From an uncultured Pelagibacteraceae bacterium (GTDB lineage Bacteria; Pseudomonadota; Alphaproteobacteria; Pelagibacterales; Pelagibacteraceae): a DNA stretch of 64,000 nt. A model generated the notes under the pieces. That model was not told the origin of the DNA and searched no databases. It worked only from the letters and a program-made list of their open reading frames with translations. Made by a program: the position numbers and the translations under genes. Numbering within the stretch: the first letter of the stretch is position 1; each line of letters begins with the position of its first letter. Below, piece after piece: positions 19,330-28,812 of the stretch. Location: NCBI GenBank assembly GCA_902595285.1, contig CACJPL010000006.1:16323-80322 (forward strand). Direction: 5' to 3'.

Positions 19330-19956
19330 ATGAACGTCACAATTGTTGATTATAACTCGGGCAATATTAGCTCGGTAATAAACTCTTTTAAGGAAGTTGC
19401 TAAAGATAAAGTAAACATCAAAGTAACTTCAGATTTAAATGGGATTAAAGCTTCTGACAAAATAGTTCTACCAGGTCAGGGTTCGTTTAAGAGTTGTATT
19501 GATGCACTAAATAATATCAGCGGTTTAGTAGATACATTAAATGAATTTGCAATAAGTAATAAAAAACCAATTTTAGGAATTTGTGTTGGATTGCAAATGT
19601 TTGCAGATATTGGATATGAGGAAACAGAAACAAAAGGGCTTGGTTGGATATCAGGAAAAGTATCTAAGATAGATAATAAAAAGGGAAAATATAAACTTCC
19701 TCATATCGGTTGGAATGAAATAAATATTGTTAAAGAAAGTAAAATTTTTAAAGATATAAAAAATAATTCCCATATGTATTTTGTTCACAGTTATGAATTT
19801 GTACCAGAGAATAAAAATGTAGTTTCAGCAACAACAGATTATTCTTCAAATATTGTTTGCTCTGTTGAAAAAGAAAATATTTTTGGAACCCAATTTCACC
19901 CTGAGAAGAGTGATAATATTGGACTTAAAATAATTGATAATTTTATAAATTTATAA
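19330..19956 (+). CDS. hisH: Imidazole glycerol phosphate synthase subunit HisH
   Basis: Glutaminase subunit that supplies ammonia to HisF. It has 208 residues. The nucleophile is C85 in GICVGLQM, and the QFHPEKS motif near the C-terminus gives the catalytic His and Glu; the PGQGSF oxyanion segment is near 48. Its partner hisF is separated from it by a lyase-like gene and hisA. Confidence 0.96.
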   Translation: MNVTIVDYNSGNISSVINSFKEVAKDKVNIKVTSDLNGIKASDKIVLPGQGSFKSCIDALNNISGLVDTLNEFAISNKKPILGICVGLQMFADIGYEETETKGLGWISGKVSKIDNKKGKYKLPHIGWNEINIVKESKIFKDIKNNSHMYFVHSYEFVPENKNVVSATTDYSSNIVCSVEKENIFGTQFHPEKSDNIGLKIIDNFINL

Positions 19957-19957
19957 A

Positions 19958-20794
19958 ATGAAAAAATTTTTATTAATAACAATTATATTCTCTTATTATT
20001 TTACACCTTCTTATTCCGATGGTCATAAAACAAAATTTAAAGACATTAAAGGTTTCAAGAAACAATTTATTTCCATGTACAAAAAAAAAGTAAATAGAAT
20101 TAAAGAGGTAAAAAAAACAGATGGTTATCCTGTTTATGAGGGTGAAACTAGTATTCAATTTACTGTAAATAGAGAAGATGCAGGCTGCGGGACTGGAAAA
20201 GCACAAACCACTCAAATCCAGTGTGATGGAAAAGGAAATCGAAGTAGGCAAGAATTACATTTGGGCAATATGAAATTGAAAAATAAGGAATATATATATG
20301 AGTATGCAGTTTACTTTGATAAAGAATATGAGCCCTTAGAAAAAGGTGCTGTTGTAATAATTGTTCAAATGCACACTGACAATAAAGCCAAGGGTTGCCA
20401 TAGTTGCTGTCACTTTTGGTTTCAAGATTTTAAATATAAAGGAGAACGTTATTATAGTTGGGCAAGCAAGGCTGCATATTCATCTGAGCCAGTTGTGATA
20501 GGAAAAATTGATGATTTAAAGGGTAAATGGACACATATCAAATTTCACGTTCTATGGAAATTAGATGAAACAGGAAGATTTAAAATTTATAAAAATAATG
20601 AGATGGTTGTTGATTTAAAAAATATTAAAACACTTGCTGATACATGTACCGGTGGTTATATGAAGGTAGGCATTTATAGGCATAGAACTATTGGATATTG
20701 GAATTCTGATTGGGAAAGTTTGCAAGACCAAACAATTTATTTGGATAATATTGTTATAAGAAAACCTGAAAAAGAGGAAAAATTTAAAAAGTAA
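19958..20794 (+). CDS. Secreted polysaccharide-lyase-like protein (heparin lyase I / PL20-type fold)
   Basis: A 278-residue protein with a signal peptide (about 1-20: KK, a hydrophobic core, then SYS). The rest resembles concanavalin-type polysaccharide lyases: an SRQEL segment near 92-96, VIIVQMHTD near 127, WFQDFKY near 146 and a late beta-strand pattern (KWTHIKFHV, MKVGIYRHRT, YLDNIVIRKP). Several cysteines (DAGCG, GCHSCCHFW) suggest disulfides or a metal site. It lies between hisH and hisA with gaps of 1 and 4 bases, so it is transcribed with the his genes. The family assignment is by eye; substrate unknown. Confidence 0.62.
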   Translation: MKKFLLITIIFSYYFTPSYSDGHKTKFKDIKGFKKQFISMYKKKVNRIKEVKKTDGYPVYEGETSIQFTVNREDAGCGTGKAQTTQIQCDGKGNRSRQELHLGNMKLKNKEYIYEYAVYFDKEYEPLEKGAVVIIVQMHTDNKAKGCHSCCHFWFQDFKYKGERYYSWASKAAYSSEPVVIGKIDDLKGKWTHIKFHVLWKLDETGRFKIYKNNEMVVDLKNIKTLADTCTGGYMKVGIYRHRTIGYWNSDWESLQDQTIYLDNIVIRKPEKEEKFKK

Positions 20795-20798
20795 TTTA

Positions 20799-21524
20799 AT
20801 GAAAATATTTCCAGCAATAGATATTAAAGACAAAAAATGTGTGAGATTAGTTAAAGGAGACTTAAATAACAAAACCGAATATGAAATATCTCCAGTTGAT
20901 CAAGCAAGTAAATATAATGATCATGGTTTTAAAAACTTACACATAGTTGATTTGGATGGAGCTCTCACAGGCGAGACAGTTAATTTGGATATTATTCAAG
21001 AAATAGTGACTAAATTTGATCTCAATATTGAAATCGGTGGAGGTATTAGAAATTTTGAAAGTATTCAGAAATATACTGATGCAGGTGTGGAGAAAGTAAT
21101 TTTAGGAAGTGCAGCTATTAAAGATAAGAGTTTTTTAAAACAAGCTTGTAAAAAATTTCCTAACAAAATTGCTTTAGGCTTGGACTCTAAAGATGGATAT
21201 TTGTCAGTGTCTGGATGGAAAGAAAATTCAAATCAAATGACTTTAGATTATTTAAAAGAAGTTAATGATTATGGTGCAACTAGATTGATTTATACTGACA
21301 TTAATAGAGATGGGACGAAGCAAAAACCCAATTTTGATGAAACGGCAAAAGTTGCTAATACCTCTAATTGTCCTGTGATTATATCTGGTGGGGTTTCATC
21401 AATTGATGATATTAAAAAAGCTAAAAAATTAAATAATAAAAATATTGAGGGCATTATAGTTGGAAAGGCTATTTATGATGGTGATATCAAATTAGACGAA
21501 TTAGTTAAGGAATTAAATGCTTAA
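20799..21524 (+). CDS. hisA: ProFAR isomerase (HisA)
   Basis: Isomerises ProFAR to PRFAR, the fourth step of histidine synthesis. A 241-residue (beta/alpha)8 barrel, with [14 protein letters not shown] at the N-terminus (catalytic Asp), the phosphate-binding IEIGGGIR near 74 and a TDINRDGT segment in the second half (second catalytic Asp). It overlaps hisF by 8 bases. Confidence 0.96.
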   Translation: MKIFPAIDIKDKKCVRLVKGDLNNKTEYEISPVDQASKYNDHGFKNLHIVDLDGALTGETVNLDIIQEIVTKFDLNIEIGGGIRNFESIQKYTDAGVEKVILGSAAIKDKSFLKQACKKFPNKIALGLDSKDGYLSVSGWKENSNQMTLDYLKEVNDYGATRLIYTDINRDGTKQKPNFDETAKVANTSNCPVIISGGVSSIDDIKKAKKLNNKNIEGIIVGKAIYDGDIKLDELVKELNA

Positions 21525-22272
21525 AAATAGAATAATACCTTGTTTAGATGTTAAAAATGGTCGTGTAGTTAAAGGTATTAACTTTGTTGATTTAAAAGAC
21601 GCAGGTGATCCTGTTGAACAAGCTAAAATCTATTCTGATGGCGGAGCAGATGAAATTTGTTTTTTAGATATTACCGCTTCAAATGAGAACAGAGACACAA
21701 TTTATGACGTAGTTGAAAAAACTTCTAAGAAATGTTTTGTTCCATTAACTGTTGGGGGTGGTGTTAGAAGTGTTGAGGATATAAGTAAACTGTTAAATTG
21801 TGGTGCGGACAAAGTATCAATCAATACTGCTGCAGTTCAAAATCCAGAAGTAATAGTAGAAAGCTCAAAAAAATTTGGTTCACAATGTATTGTTGTTGCA
21901 ATAGATGCAAAAAAAAATGGAAATAAATGGGAAATTTTTACTCATGGTGGAAGAAATAACACAGGTATAGATACAATTGAATTTGTAAAAAAAATGGAAG
22001 ACAGTGGAGCAGGTGAGCTCCTAGTTACTTCAATGGATAGAGATGGTACTCAAGTCGGATACGATATTGAATTAATGTCAAATATTTCATCAAAAGTTAA
22101 TATTCCAGTAATAGCTTCAGGTGGAGTAGGTAACTTAGATCATTTAGTAGATGGAATTAAATTAGGAAACGCTAGCGCAGTTTTAGCGGCATCAATATTT
22201 CACTACGGCAAACATTCAGTAAAAGAAGCTAAGGAGTATTTGGATTCAAAAGGAATTCCTGTTAGAATTTAA
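21517..22272 (+). CDS. hisF: Imidazole glycerol phosphate synthase subunit HisF
   Basis: Cyclase subunit that uses HisH-derived ammonia to form imidazole glycerol phosphate and AICAR. It has 251 residues with [16 protein letters not shown] at the N-terminus (catalytic Asp), TVGGGVRS near 83, SMDRDGTQ near 174 and IASGGVGN near 198. Released AICAR feeds the purine enzyme PurH, which is encoded at 34-35.6 kb. Confidence 0.97.
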   Translation: MLKNRIIPCLDVKNGRVVKGINFVDLKDAGDPVEQAKIYSDGGADEICFLDITASNENRDTIYDVVEKTSKKCFVPLTVGGGVRSVEDISKLLNCGADKVSINTAAVQNPEVIVESSKKFGSQCIVVAIDAKKNGNKWEIFTHGGRNNTGIDTIEFVKKMEDSGAGELLVTSMDRDGTQVGYDIELMSNISSKVNIPVIASGGVGNLDHLVDGIKLGNASAVLAASIFHYGKHSVKEAKEYLDSKGIPVRI

Positions 22273-22273
22273 T

Positions 22274-22546
22274 ATGTTTAACACATTAGAAAACTTAATT
22301 AAACTTGTAAGACGAAGAAAATCTTCTCCAGTTGAAGGTTCGTACACTAACAAATTGCTTACTGATAAATCATTGAGTAAAGCAAAAGTTTTAGAAGAAG
22401 TTGGTGAATTGATTGAATCAGTGGAAGAAAATTCAAATAAAATTCACGAAGCTGCTGATGTGTTTTATCATTTGCTAATGTATCTTGAGGCAAATGATAT
22501 AAAAATTGAAGATGTAATGTCAGAGTTAGAAAAAAGAAAAAAATGA
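22274..22546 (+). CDS. hisE: Phosphoribosyl-ATP pyrophosphohydrolase
   Basis: Hydrolyses phosphoribosyl-ATP to phosphoribosyl-AMP. It has 90 residues, a stand-alone HisE not fused to HisI. The EEVGELIE metal-binding helix near 41 and EAADVFYHLL near 58 are the family's all-alpha NTP pyrophosphohydrolase motifs. It begins 1 base after hisF and overlaps the HIT gene by 4 bases. Confidence 0.94.
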   Translation: MFNTLENLIKLVRRRKSSPVEGSYTNKLLTDKSLSKAKVLEEVGELIESVEENSNKIHEAADVFYHLLMYLEANDIKIEDVMSELEKRKK

Positions 22547-22908
22547 GTTACGACAATAATAATATTTTTGCAAAAATTTTACGTGGAGAGATACCTTGTA
22601 ATAAAATTTATGAGGATGATTTTGTTTTGTCATTTCATGATATTAATCCTCAAAAAAAAATCCATGCTTTAGTAATTCCCAAAGGTAAATATGTTGATCT
22701 TGATGATTTTAGTGTTAATGCATCACCTGATGAGATGGTTGGGTTGTTAAAAGGCATTAATACAGTAGCTAAAAAGCTTGGAATTTCAACAGAAGTAGGC
22801 AAGGGCTACAGAGCTCTAGCAAACATAAGTGATCATGGTGGACAGGAAGTTCCTCACTTGCATTTTCATTTATTTGGAGGTGAAATAGTAGGAAAAATGG
22901 TTGAGTGA
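22543..22908 (+). CDS. HIT-family nucleotide-binding hydrolase (HinT-like)
   Basis: Histidine-triad protein of 121 residues, with the catalytic HxHxH at 105-109 within VPHLHFHLFGG and the N-terminal FAKILRGEIPCNKIYED typical of HinT purine nucleoside phosphoramidases. Position downstream of hisE is common in Alphaproteobacteria. It is coupled by 4-base overlaps to both neighbours. Confidence 0.93.
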   Translation: MSYDNNNIFAKILRGEIPCNKIYEDDFVLSFHDINPQKKIHALVIPKGKYVDLDDFSVNASPDEMVGLLKGINTVAKKLGISTEVGKGYRALANISDHGGQEVPHLHFHLFGGEIVGKMVE

Positions 22909-23408
22909 TAGAAGAAGTTAAAAGAAATTATTTAGAAATAAATTCTCTTAAAGATTTAAAAGAAGCAAACAACCCATCTGATGATTTTTCACTAACTCTG
23001 TTAAAGCCAGTAAATTTCCAATTGAATAAATTTTTTTACAAAAATATCGGTAAAAATCATAAGTGGGTTGATAGATTAATTTGGAATGAGCAGCAGTGGA
23101 TTGATTATGTTTCAAGTGAAAAAGTTAAAACATATATACTTAAAAACAAAGATGATCTTGTAGGATTTTTTGAGTTAATTTTTCATTTTGAACAAAAAGA
23201 GGTTGAAATAGCTTATTTTGGTATTCTTGAGGAATACCAAAATAAAAAAATAGGATCTTTTTTGTTGTCACAAGCTATAAAAAAATCTTTTGATGAAAAT
23301 ATTAATAGAGTTTGGCTACATACTTGTTCATTAGATCATAAAAATGCTCTCAGTAATTATATTTCTAGAGGAATGAAAATTTTTAAATCTGAAATTGTAA
23401 AAATTTAA
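22905..23408 (+). CDS. GNAT-family acetyltransferase
   Basis: A 167-residue protein with a GNAT core: a beta-strand pair (VEIAYFGIL) followed by the acetyl-CoA-binding turn EYQNKKIGSFLLSQAI and a C-terminal NALSNYISRGM helix. It starts at a GTG that overlaps the HIT stop as GTGA. The substrate is not indicated. Last gene of the his-operon run, convergent with lolA (4-base overlap). Confidence 0.83.
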   Translation: MIEEVKRNYLEINSLKDLKEANNPSDDFSLTLLKPVNFQLNKFFYKNIGKNHKWVDRLIWNEQQWIDYVSSEKVKTYILKNKDDLVGFFELIFHFEQKEVEIAYFGILEEYQNKKIGSFLLSQAIKKSFDENINRVWLHTCSLDHKNALSNYISRGMKIFKSEIVKI

Positions 23409-23950
23409 TTTTGAGTAGGTAATTTAAATAATTCTCTTTTTATTATTTGGTTTTTTGAAACAGAATACAGGAGAGTCAAAGTACTATTTTGATAAATGTC
23501 TTTTGTTTGCCATCCAATTAAATCAAGAGAATTTATATCAAAAAATATATCTATGTTATTATCATTTTCTTTAATGGTGTAATTGATATATGAATTGTCT
23601 ATAATCTTTTCATTCAAAGTATAAATTTTTTCAATTAGATAATTTTTATCTAAGATTAAGTTTAATGGAGTTTTTTTAAGAGGGTAAAGGTAGTAACTTG
23701 ATATCGTTTTGATTACTAAAGACTTACCATTTGATACCAAAATTTTTTTACTTTTTTTGTATTTACAGTAGATTTTTTTTGGGTACTCAATTATACAATT
23801 TCCAATTTCTACTTTTCCATTAACATTTTGTTCAAAATCAAAACTTAGGTTTGACGTGTTATTTAATTTTTCAATTATCTTTTCTCTATTATCTGCATAT
23901 GAATTTAAAATAAAAAATGTTAGAAAAAATGTAATTATTAATCTTAACAT
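23405..23950 (-). CDS. lolA: Outer-membrane lipoprotein carrier protein LolA
   Basis: Periplasmic chaperone that shuttles lipoproteins to the outer membrane. It has 181 residues with a signal peptide (1-19, ending SYA). The N-terminal LSFDFEQN, central IYCKYKK and C-terminal DLIGWQTKD match the half-barrel fold. It overlaps the ftsK stop by one base; ftsK-lolA pairing is frequent in Proteobacteria. Confidence 0.85.
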   Translation of the reverse strand: MLRLIITFFLTFFILNSYADNREKIIEKLNNTSNLSFDFEQNVNGKVEIGNCIIEYPKKIYCKYKKSKKILVSNGKSLVIKTISSYYLYPLKKTPLNLILDKNYLIEKIYTLNEKIIDNSYINYTIKENDNNIDIFFDINSLDLIGWQTKDIYQNSTLTLLYSVSKNQIIKRELFKLPTQN

Positions 23951-26028
23951 TAAAGAACTTCTCTTTTACCAACATGATTTGCTTTGCTCACTATTCCATC
24001 AGACTCCATCATATCAATAATTCTTGCAGCTCGATTATAGCCAATTTGAAGTTTTCTTTGTAAAAATGATGTAGAGGCTTTACCTTCAGATCTAATTATT
24101 TCTACAGCTTGCTGATATAAATCATCTTTATCTTCTAAATTTTGATTATTTCCTATCTCTTTTTCGTCTGCAAAATTTAATATTTCATCAACATAATCAG
24201 GTTCTGCCTGCGATCTTAAGAAATTGTTAATTTTTTCAATTTCATTATCTGAGACAAATGGAGCGTGAATTCTGACTATTCGATTAGCTGATGACATATA
24301 TAGCATATCTCCTTTTCCCAGAAGTTGTTCTGCACCCTGTTCTCCTAATATAGTTCTACTGTCAATTTTAGATGTAACCTGAAAAGATATTCTGGTTGGA
24401 AAATTTGCCTTAATAGTCCCAGTTATTACGTCTACGCTTGGTCTTTGAGTTGCCATAATAATATGGATACCAGCAGCTCTTGCCATTTGAGAAAGTTTTT
24501 GGATGTAGTTTTCAATTTCTTTCCCTGCTACTAGCATCAAATCGGACATTTCATCAACTACTACTACAATATAGGGCATTGGTAGTTTGTGTTTAGAATT
24601 ATAACCGTCAATATTTCTAACTCCTTCTTTTGTCATTAGCCTGTATCTACTTTCCATTTCTTTAACAACCCATCCCAAAACCGATGCAGCTTTTTTAGCT
24701 TCAGTGATTACGGGACATAAGAGATGAGGAATGCCTTCGTATGTTGATAATTCAAGCATTTTTGGATCAATTAAAATGAATTTACATTTTTCAGGACTAT
24801 GGCGGTAGAGTAGTGACAAGATTATGGTGTTAATACATACTGATTTACCTGATCCTGTTGTCCCTGCAATTAGCAAATGAGGCATAGAGGATAGATCACC
24901 AATTATTGGTTTTCCAGAAATATTTTTCCCCAAAGCAATTGGTAATTTGATTTCCTTTTTTTTAAAATCTGAATCGTTCAAAATTTCACTCAGGTAAACA
25001 TTTTCTCTTGAATTTTTAGGAAGTTCTATACCCACTGTATTGCTACCTGGTATTGTTGAAATTCTAGCAGACTCAGAGCTTGTGTTTCTTGCTATATCAT
25101 CAGATAAATTAATTATTTTTGATACCTTCACTCCAGCAGCAGGTTCGAATTCATTAAGAGTAACAACCGGACCGTGACTTACTTTTTTAATATTCCCACT
25201 AACACCAAAGTCTAATAGTATTTTTTCAAGAAATTTTGGATCATGAGTATCATTATTGTCGGTGTTTGCCCTTTCTTTTTTGCTAGGAGTTTTTAATAAA
25301 TCAATATTGGGTAGTTTAAATTTTATTTTTTGATGATTTTTGTTTTCAGCTTTTATAAAAGGCAAATCTTCTTGAATAAGATTTTTAATTTCTTCCTGTG
25401 GGATATATTCATTAATAATCTCACTTTTGTCAGTATAGTTTTCTTTTTTTTTAAAAAACTTTAATAATTTTTTTATTAAAATATAAAATTTGTATGGACT
25501 AAAATTAATACTTATGAAAAATAAAAATAAAATTACTAAAACTAAAATGTAATAAAATATTGTTTGATTAATCTGAATTATAGAATTTAAAAAAGTTTGA
25601 TTTAGAAAATTACCAACAAAACCTCCATTTCCATTAATATAAAGTGTAAAAGTATTTGGGTAAAAATAGCTTAAAAATATAGTCCCAAAAAAAGAGACTA
25701 AAACCACATAAAAAACATTTTCTATGATTAAAAAAAATTCTTTGGTTTTTAAAATATTAATTCCTGTTATTATCAAAGTAAAAGACACTAAATAAGAGAT
25801 TAGGCCTATCGATTGGAAAAAGAGATCAGATATAAAACTTCCATAAAAACCTAACAAATTTTCAATTTTTGTATTTTCAGGAAAAATAAAATTTGGATCT
25901 TCTGGTGAGTATGTAATTAATGAAATTAATAATAATCCTCCTGACGAAAAAATTATTAAACCAAAGATCTCAGCCAGTCTTTTAATCGTAAAATTTATAA
26001 ATAAATTTGCAGTTTTTTTAATATCCAT
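23950..26028 (-). CDS. ftsK: DNA translocase FtsK
   Basis: Septal membrane-anchored motor that pumps chromosome termini and activates XerCD recombination at dif. It has 692 residues: four hydrophobic segments in the first 180, a short charged linker, the RecA-like motor with Walker A GTTGSGKSV and Walker B VVVVDEMSDLM, and a C-terminal winged-helix gamma domain (LQRKLQIGYNRAARIIDMME). The linker is short compared with E. coli FtsK, as usual in small alphaproteobacterial genomes. Confidence 0.96.
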   Translation of the reverse strand: MDIKKTANLFINFTIKRLAEIFGLIIFSSGGLLLISLITYSPEDPNFIFPENTKIENLLGFYGSFISDLFFQSIGLISYLVSFTLIITGINILKTKEFFLIIENVFYVVLVSFFGTIFLSYFYPNTFTLYINGNGGFVGNFLNQTFLNSIIQINQTIFYYILVLVILFLFFISINFSPYKFYILIKKLLKFFKKKENYTDKSEIINEYIPQEEIKNLIQEDLPFIKAENKNHQKIKFKLPNIDLLKTPSKKERANTDNNDTHDPKFLEKILLDFGVSGNIKKVSHGPVVTLNEFEPAAGVKVSKIINLSDDIARNTSSESARISTIPGSNTVGIELPKNSRENVYLSEILNDSDFKKKEIKLPIALGKNISGKPIIGDLSSMPHLLIAGTTGSGKSVCINTIILSLLYRHSPEKCKFILIDPKMLELSTYEGIPHLLCPVITEAKKAASVLGWVVKEMESRYRLMTKEGVRNIDGYNSKHKLPMPYIVVVVDEMSDLMLVAGKEIENYIQKLSQMARAAGIHIIMATQRPSVDVITGTIKANFPTRISFQVTSKIDSRTILGEQGAEQLLGKGDMLYMSSANRIVRIHAPFVSDNEIEKINNFLRSQAEPDYVDEILNFADEKEIGNNQNLEDKDDLYQQAVEIIRSEGKASTSFLQRKLQIGYNRAARIIDMMESDGIVSKANHVGKREVL

Positions 26029-26088
26029 ATAAATGAATCAATTTTACCACTTTGTATCATCTAATTTTTGTTGTTAAAATTAAAAATA

Positions 26089-27165
26089 ATGAAAGTTTGT
26101 ATAATAGGACAAGGTCTATCGAGCTTAGCTTTAGCCAAAGCTTTGATTAACCAAAATATTAATGTAGATCTATTATCTTCAAAAAAAAATTATACTTTAA
26201 ATAAATCCAGAACAATCGGAATTTCAAAAAGTAGTCTAAAATTTATAAATAATAACATATTAAATATAGAGAAAAATATTTGGAAATTGAAAAGAATAGA
26301 AATTTATTCTGAAAATTTAGCAAACGAAAAATTACTATATTTTGAAAATGATGAAAAAGAAATATTTTCTATAATTAAAAATTATCAGTTTTTTGAAAAT
26401 TTAAAAAAAAGTTTACTAAAAAGTAAAAATTTTAAAATTTTAAATCTTAAAAAGAATCTTAATAACCTAAATAAATATAATTTAGTAATAAATACAGATC
26501 AATTTAATTTTATTACAAAAAAATATTTTTATAAAAAAATTGAAAAAGAATATAATGCAACAGCATATACAACCATTATCAAGCATAAAAAAATACAAAA
26601 CAAAGTAGCGGTTCAAATTTTTACTGAAATAGGCCCATTAGCTTTCTTGCCAATTTCTGAAACAGAAACTTCAATTGTTTACTCAATTCAAAAGTCTAAA
26701 AATAAAACAAACGATAAAATAGCAAGTTTAATTCATAAATATAACCTTAAGTATAAAATACTTAATATTAGGAGAATTGAGTCATTTAAATTAAAATCTT
26801 TTCTGTTAAGATCATATTACCACAATAATATTTTATCTTTTGGAGATCTTTTACACAAAATTCATCCCCTTGCAGGTCAAGGCTTTAATATGACTATCAG
26901 AGATATAAAAGTACTTTTAGATATAATTAAAAATAAACAACTTTTAGGTCTTCCTTTTGATAAATCAATTGGAATTGAGTTTGAAAAAAAAACAAAACAT
27001 AAAAATTTTATTTTTTCAAATGGAATTGACTTAATTCAACAATTTTTTGATTTAGAAAGAAAAACAAATAATAAAGCTTTAAGTAAATCTGTGCAATTTA
27101 TTGGACAATATCCATCAATAAATAAATTATTTTCAAAAATAGCAGATAGGGGATTTATATCTTAA
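26089..27165 (+). CDS. UbiH/COQ6-type FAD monooxygenase (probable ubiquinone hydroxylase)
   Basis: Flavoprotein hydroxylase of 358 residues. An N-terminal FAD-binding fold VCIIGQGLSSLALAKAL and the later FAD motif FGDLLHKIHPLAGQGFNM (DG-type segment) match the UbiH/UbiF/VisC family, which hydroxylates the ubiquinone ring. I chose the ATG at 26089 because the Rossmann strand begins there; a TTG at 26068 would add 7 residues. The middle of the protein is very lysine-rich and diverged, so the ring position hydroxylated cannot be assigned. Confidence 0.8.
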   Translation: MKVCIIGQGLSSLALAKALINQNINVDLLSSKKNYTLNKSRTIGISKSSLKFINNNILNIEKNIWKLKRIEIYSENLANEKLLYFENDEKEIFSIIKNYQFFENLKKSLLKSKNFKILNLKKNLNNLNKYNLVINTDQFNFITKKYFYKKIEKEYNATAYTTIIKHKKIQNKVAVQIFTEIGPLAFLPISETETSIVYSIQKSKNKTNDKIASLIHKYNLKYKILNIRRIESFKLKSFLLRSYYHNNILSFGDLLHKIHPLAGQGFNMTIRDIKVLLDIIKNKQLLGLPFDKSIGIEFEKKTKHKNFIFSNGIDLIQQFFDLERKTNNKALSKSVQFIGQYPSINKLFSKIADRGFIS

Positions 27166-27166
27166 A

Positions 27167-27811
27167 CTATTGAAGGGTATTGTTATCATAAATGTCGTGA
27201 GTATAGGTATTCAATATTTCAGATATTTTATTTTTTCTAATGCCTAAATCTTTAGCCTCTAATAAAATTTGTTTTTCTTCGAGGGAAAACGGAGAGGCCA
27301 TAGCGAGAGCATTAATAGTTTCATTTAAACTTTGTTTTTCTAAGGCTTTCCAATTAATAATAAAACCTCTTTTTTCAAATAAAGACTTTAAATCTTTAAA
27401 TATTAATTCTAAGTCAGTAAATTTAAGATTTTCTACTTTATCATCTAAGTCATTTAAAAATTTTTCACAACTAATCTCAAGAAGTCTATATTTTTTCTCG
27501 GTTTTTATTTCTTTAATATTCTCAAATCTAATAAACCCTTTTAATTCAATTAGATAGCGGCCATCTTCTGTTTCAGTTAAACTTGTTATTTCTCCCAAAC
27601 AACCAACCCGGTGTAATTCGGGTGGATTTTGATTTACTGTTGAGTTAATTGGTTGAATCATTCCAATAATTTTGTTCGACTTCATACTATCATTTATCAT
27701 ATCTAAGTAACGTGGTTCAAAAATATTTAATGGCACAGTAGTTTTAGGAAATATAATAAAGTTACTTAATGGAAAAACTGGAATTATTTTTGGCAAATTC
27801 TTTATACTCAT
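27167..27811 (-). CDS. LON substrate-binding-domain protein
   Basis: A 214-residue stand-alone LON N-terminal domain protein without AAA+ or protease parts. The N-terminus IPVFPLSNFIIFPKTTVPLN and FEPRYLDMINDSM are the family signature, and CLGEITSL near 75 follows. The ATG at 27811 is preferred over an upstream TTG at 27817. The role of such proteins is not established. It converges on the UbiH-like gene with a 1-base gap. Confidence 0.86.
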   Translation of the reverse strand: MSIKNLPKIIPVFPLSNFIIFPKTTVPLNIFEPRYLDMINDSMKSNKIIGMIQPINSTVNQNPPELHRVGCLGEITSLTETEDGRYLIELKGFIRFENIKEIKTEKKYRLLEISCEKFLNDLDDKVENLKFTDLELIFKDLKSLFEKRGFIINWKALEKQSLNETINALAMASPFSLEEKQILLEAKDLGIRKNKISEILNTYTHDIYDNNTLQ

Positions 27812-27921
27812 ATTCAATAAAATAATAATAATTATAAAAATAACAACAACTAAATTACTTCTAATTTTTTTTTAAGACAAAAACTGATTAGACAAAATAG
27901 TGTATGAAAGATTTGAATAAT

Positions 27922-28812
27922 TCAAAAATTAAATATTTTCTTTCTGATATTTTTGTAAAAACTGTATAATTTTAAATAAATAAGAATTTCAAATAAAAAT
28001 TTTCTTAATTTTTTTTTAGCTATCCAAAAAAATGCGACAATTTTTTTTGGTTTCCAAGGTTTTTCTATACCCCTCATTAAATCATATGCAGGATGGAATA
28101 ATTTAATAGGTGACTCTATTAATTCATATCCCATCTCATGTATTGCATTTGTAAACTTTATTTCTCCATCAATAATGATTGATTTATAATCTTTTTTTTC
28201 TGAATGCTCGCTGTGGGGTAATTTACCAAATTTAATATATAATTCTTGTAAAATCTCCTTGCTTGCAAATCCCCAAGCACCATGCGCATGAATTAAATTT
28301 TCTTTACTTACTTTATCGTTTTTCCAGGAAGAAACACCACCAAGGGAAACAAAACCACAATTTTTGTTTTTAGCAAAAGTTTCTAAACATATTTTTGCAT
28401 AATTATTTTTATTAATTATCATATCATCTTCAGTAAAAATAAAATAATCATAATCGTTTTTTAAAACTTCATATCCTTTATTATATGCACCATATGACCA
28501 ACCATGATTTGTATTTTGAATTGTAATTATTTTTCCATTTTTTAATTTTTTAGAACTTAAATTTTCAATAAATTTATTTCCTTCTAGATTACCAACATTA
28601 TTATTAACAAACGCTAAGTCAACCGGGTAACCTGGTTCACACTCATTTTCTTTTTCAATATTAAAAAATATTAAATTTTCAATTTCTTTATTGTTAGTAA
28701 AGTTTTGACTATGCAATGTATAAACTGGAGGATTTCCGCATAACTCAGTATCTAATCTAACTGATCTAGAATAAAATGAAGTAGCAATTATTTTAACTAT
28801 TTTTTTATTCAT
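27922..28812 (-). CDS. Glycosyltransferase-like protein (GT-A fold)
   Basis: A protein of about 296 residues resembling family-2-type glycosyltransferases: a WSYGAYNKGYEVL helix followed by the DYFIFTEDDMI strand, whose acidic cluster would bind the metal and nucleotide-sugar, then HGAWGFASKEIL and a lysine/aromatic-rich C-terminus that may touch the membrane. The ATG at 28812 is chosen; the longer frame (to 28869) would overlap the formyltransferase by 65 bases. It is the distal gene of the sugar islet. Donor and acceptor unknown. Confidence 0.7.
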   Translation of the reverse strand: MNKKIVKIIATSFYSRSVRLDTELCGNPPVYTLHSQNFTNNKEIENLIFFNIEKENECEPGYPVDLAFVNNNVGNLEGNKFIENLSSKKLKNGKIITIQNTNHGWSYGAYNKGYEVLKNDYDYFIFTEDDMIINKNNYAKICLETFAKNKNCGFVSLGGVSSWKNDKVSKENLIHAHGAWGFASKEILQELYIKFGKLPHSEHSEKKDYKSIIIDGEIKFTNAIHEMGYELIESPIKLFHPAYDLMRGIEKPWKPKKIVAFFWIAKKKLRKFLFEILIYLKLYSFYKNIRKKIFNF

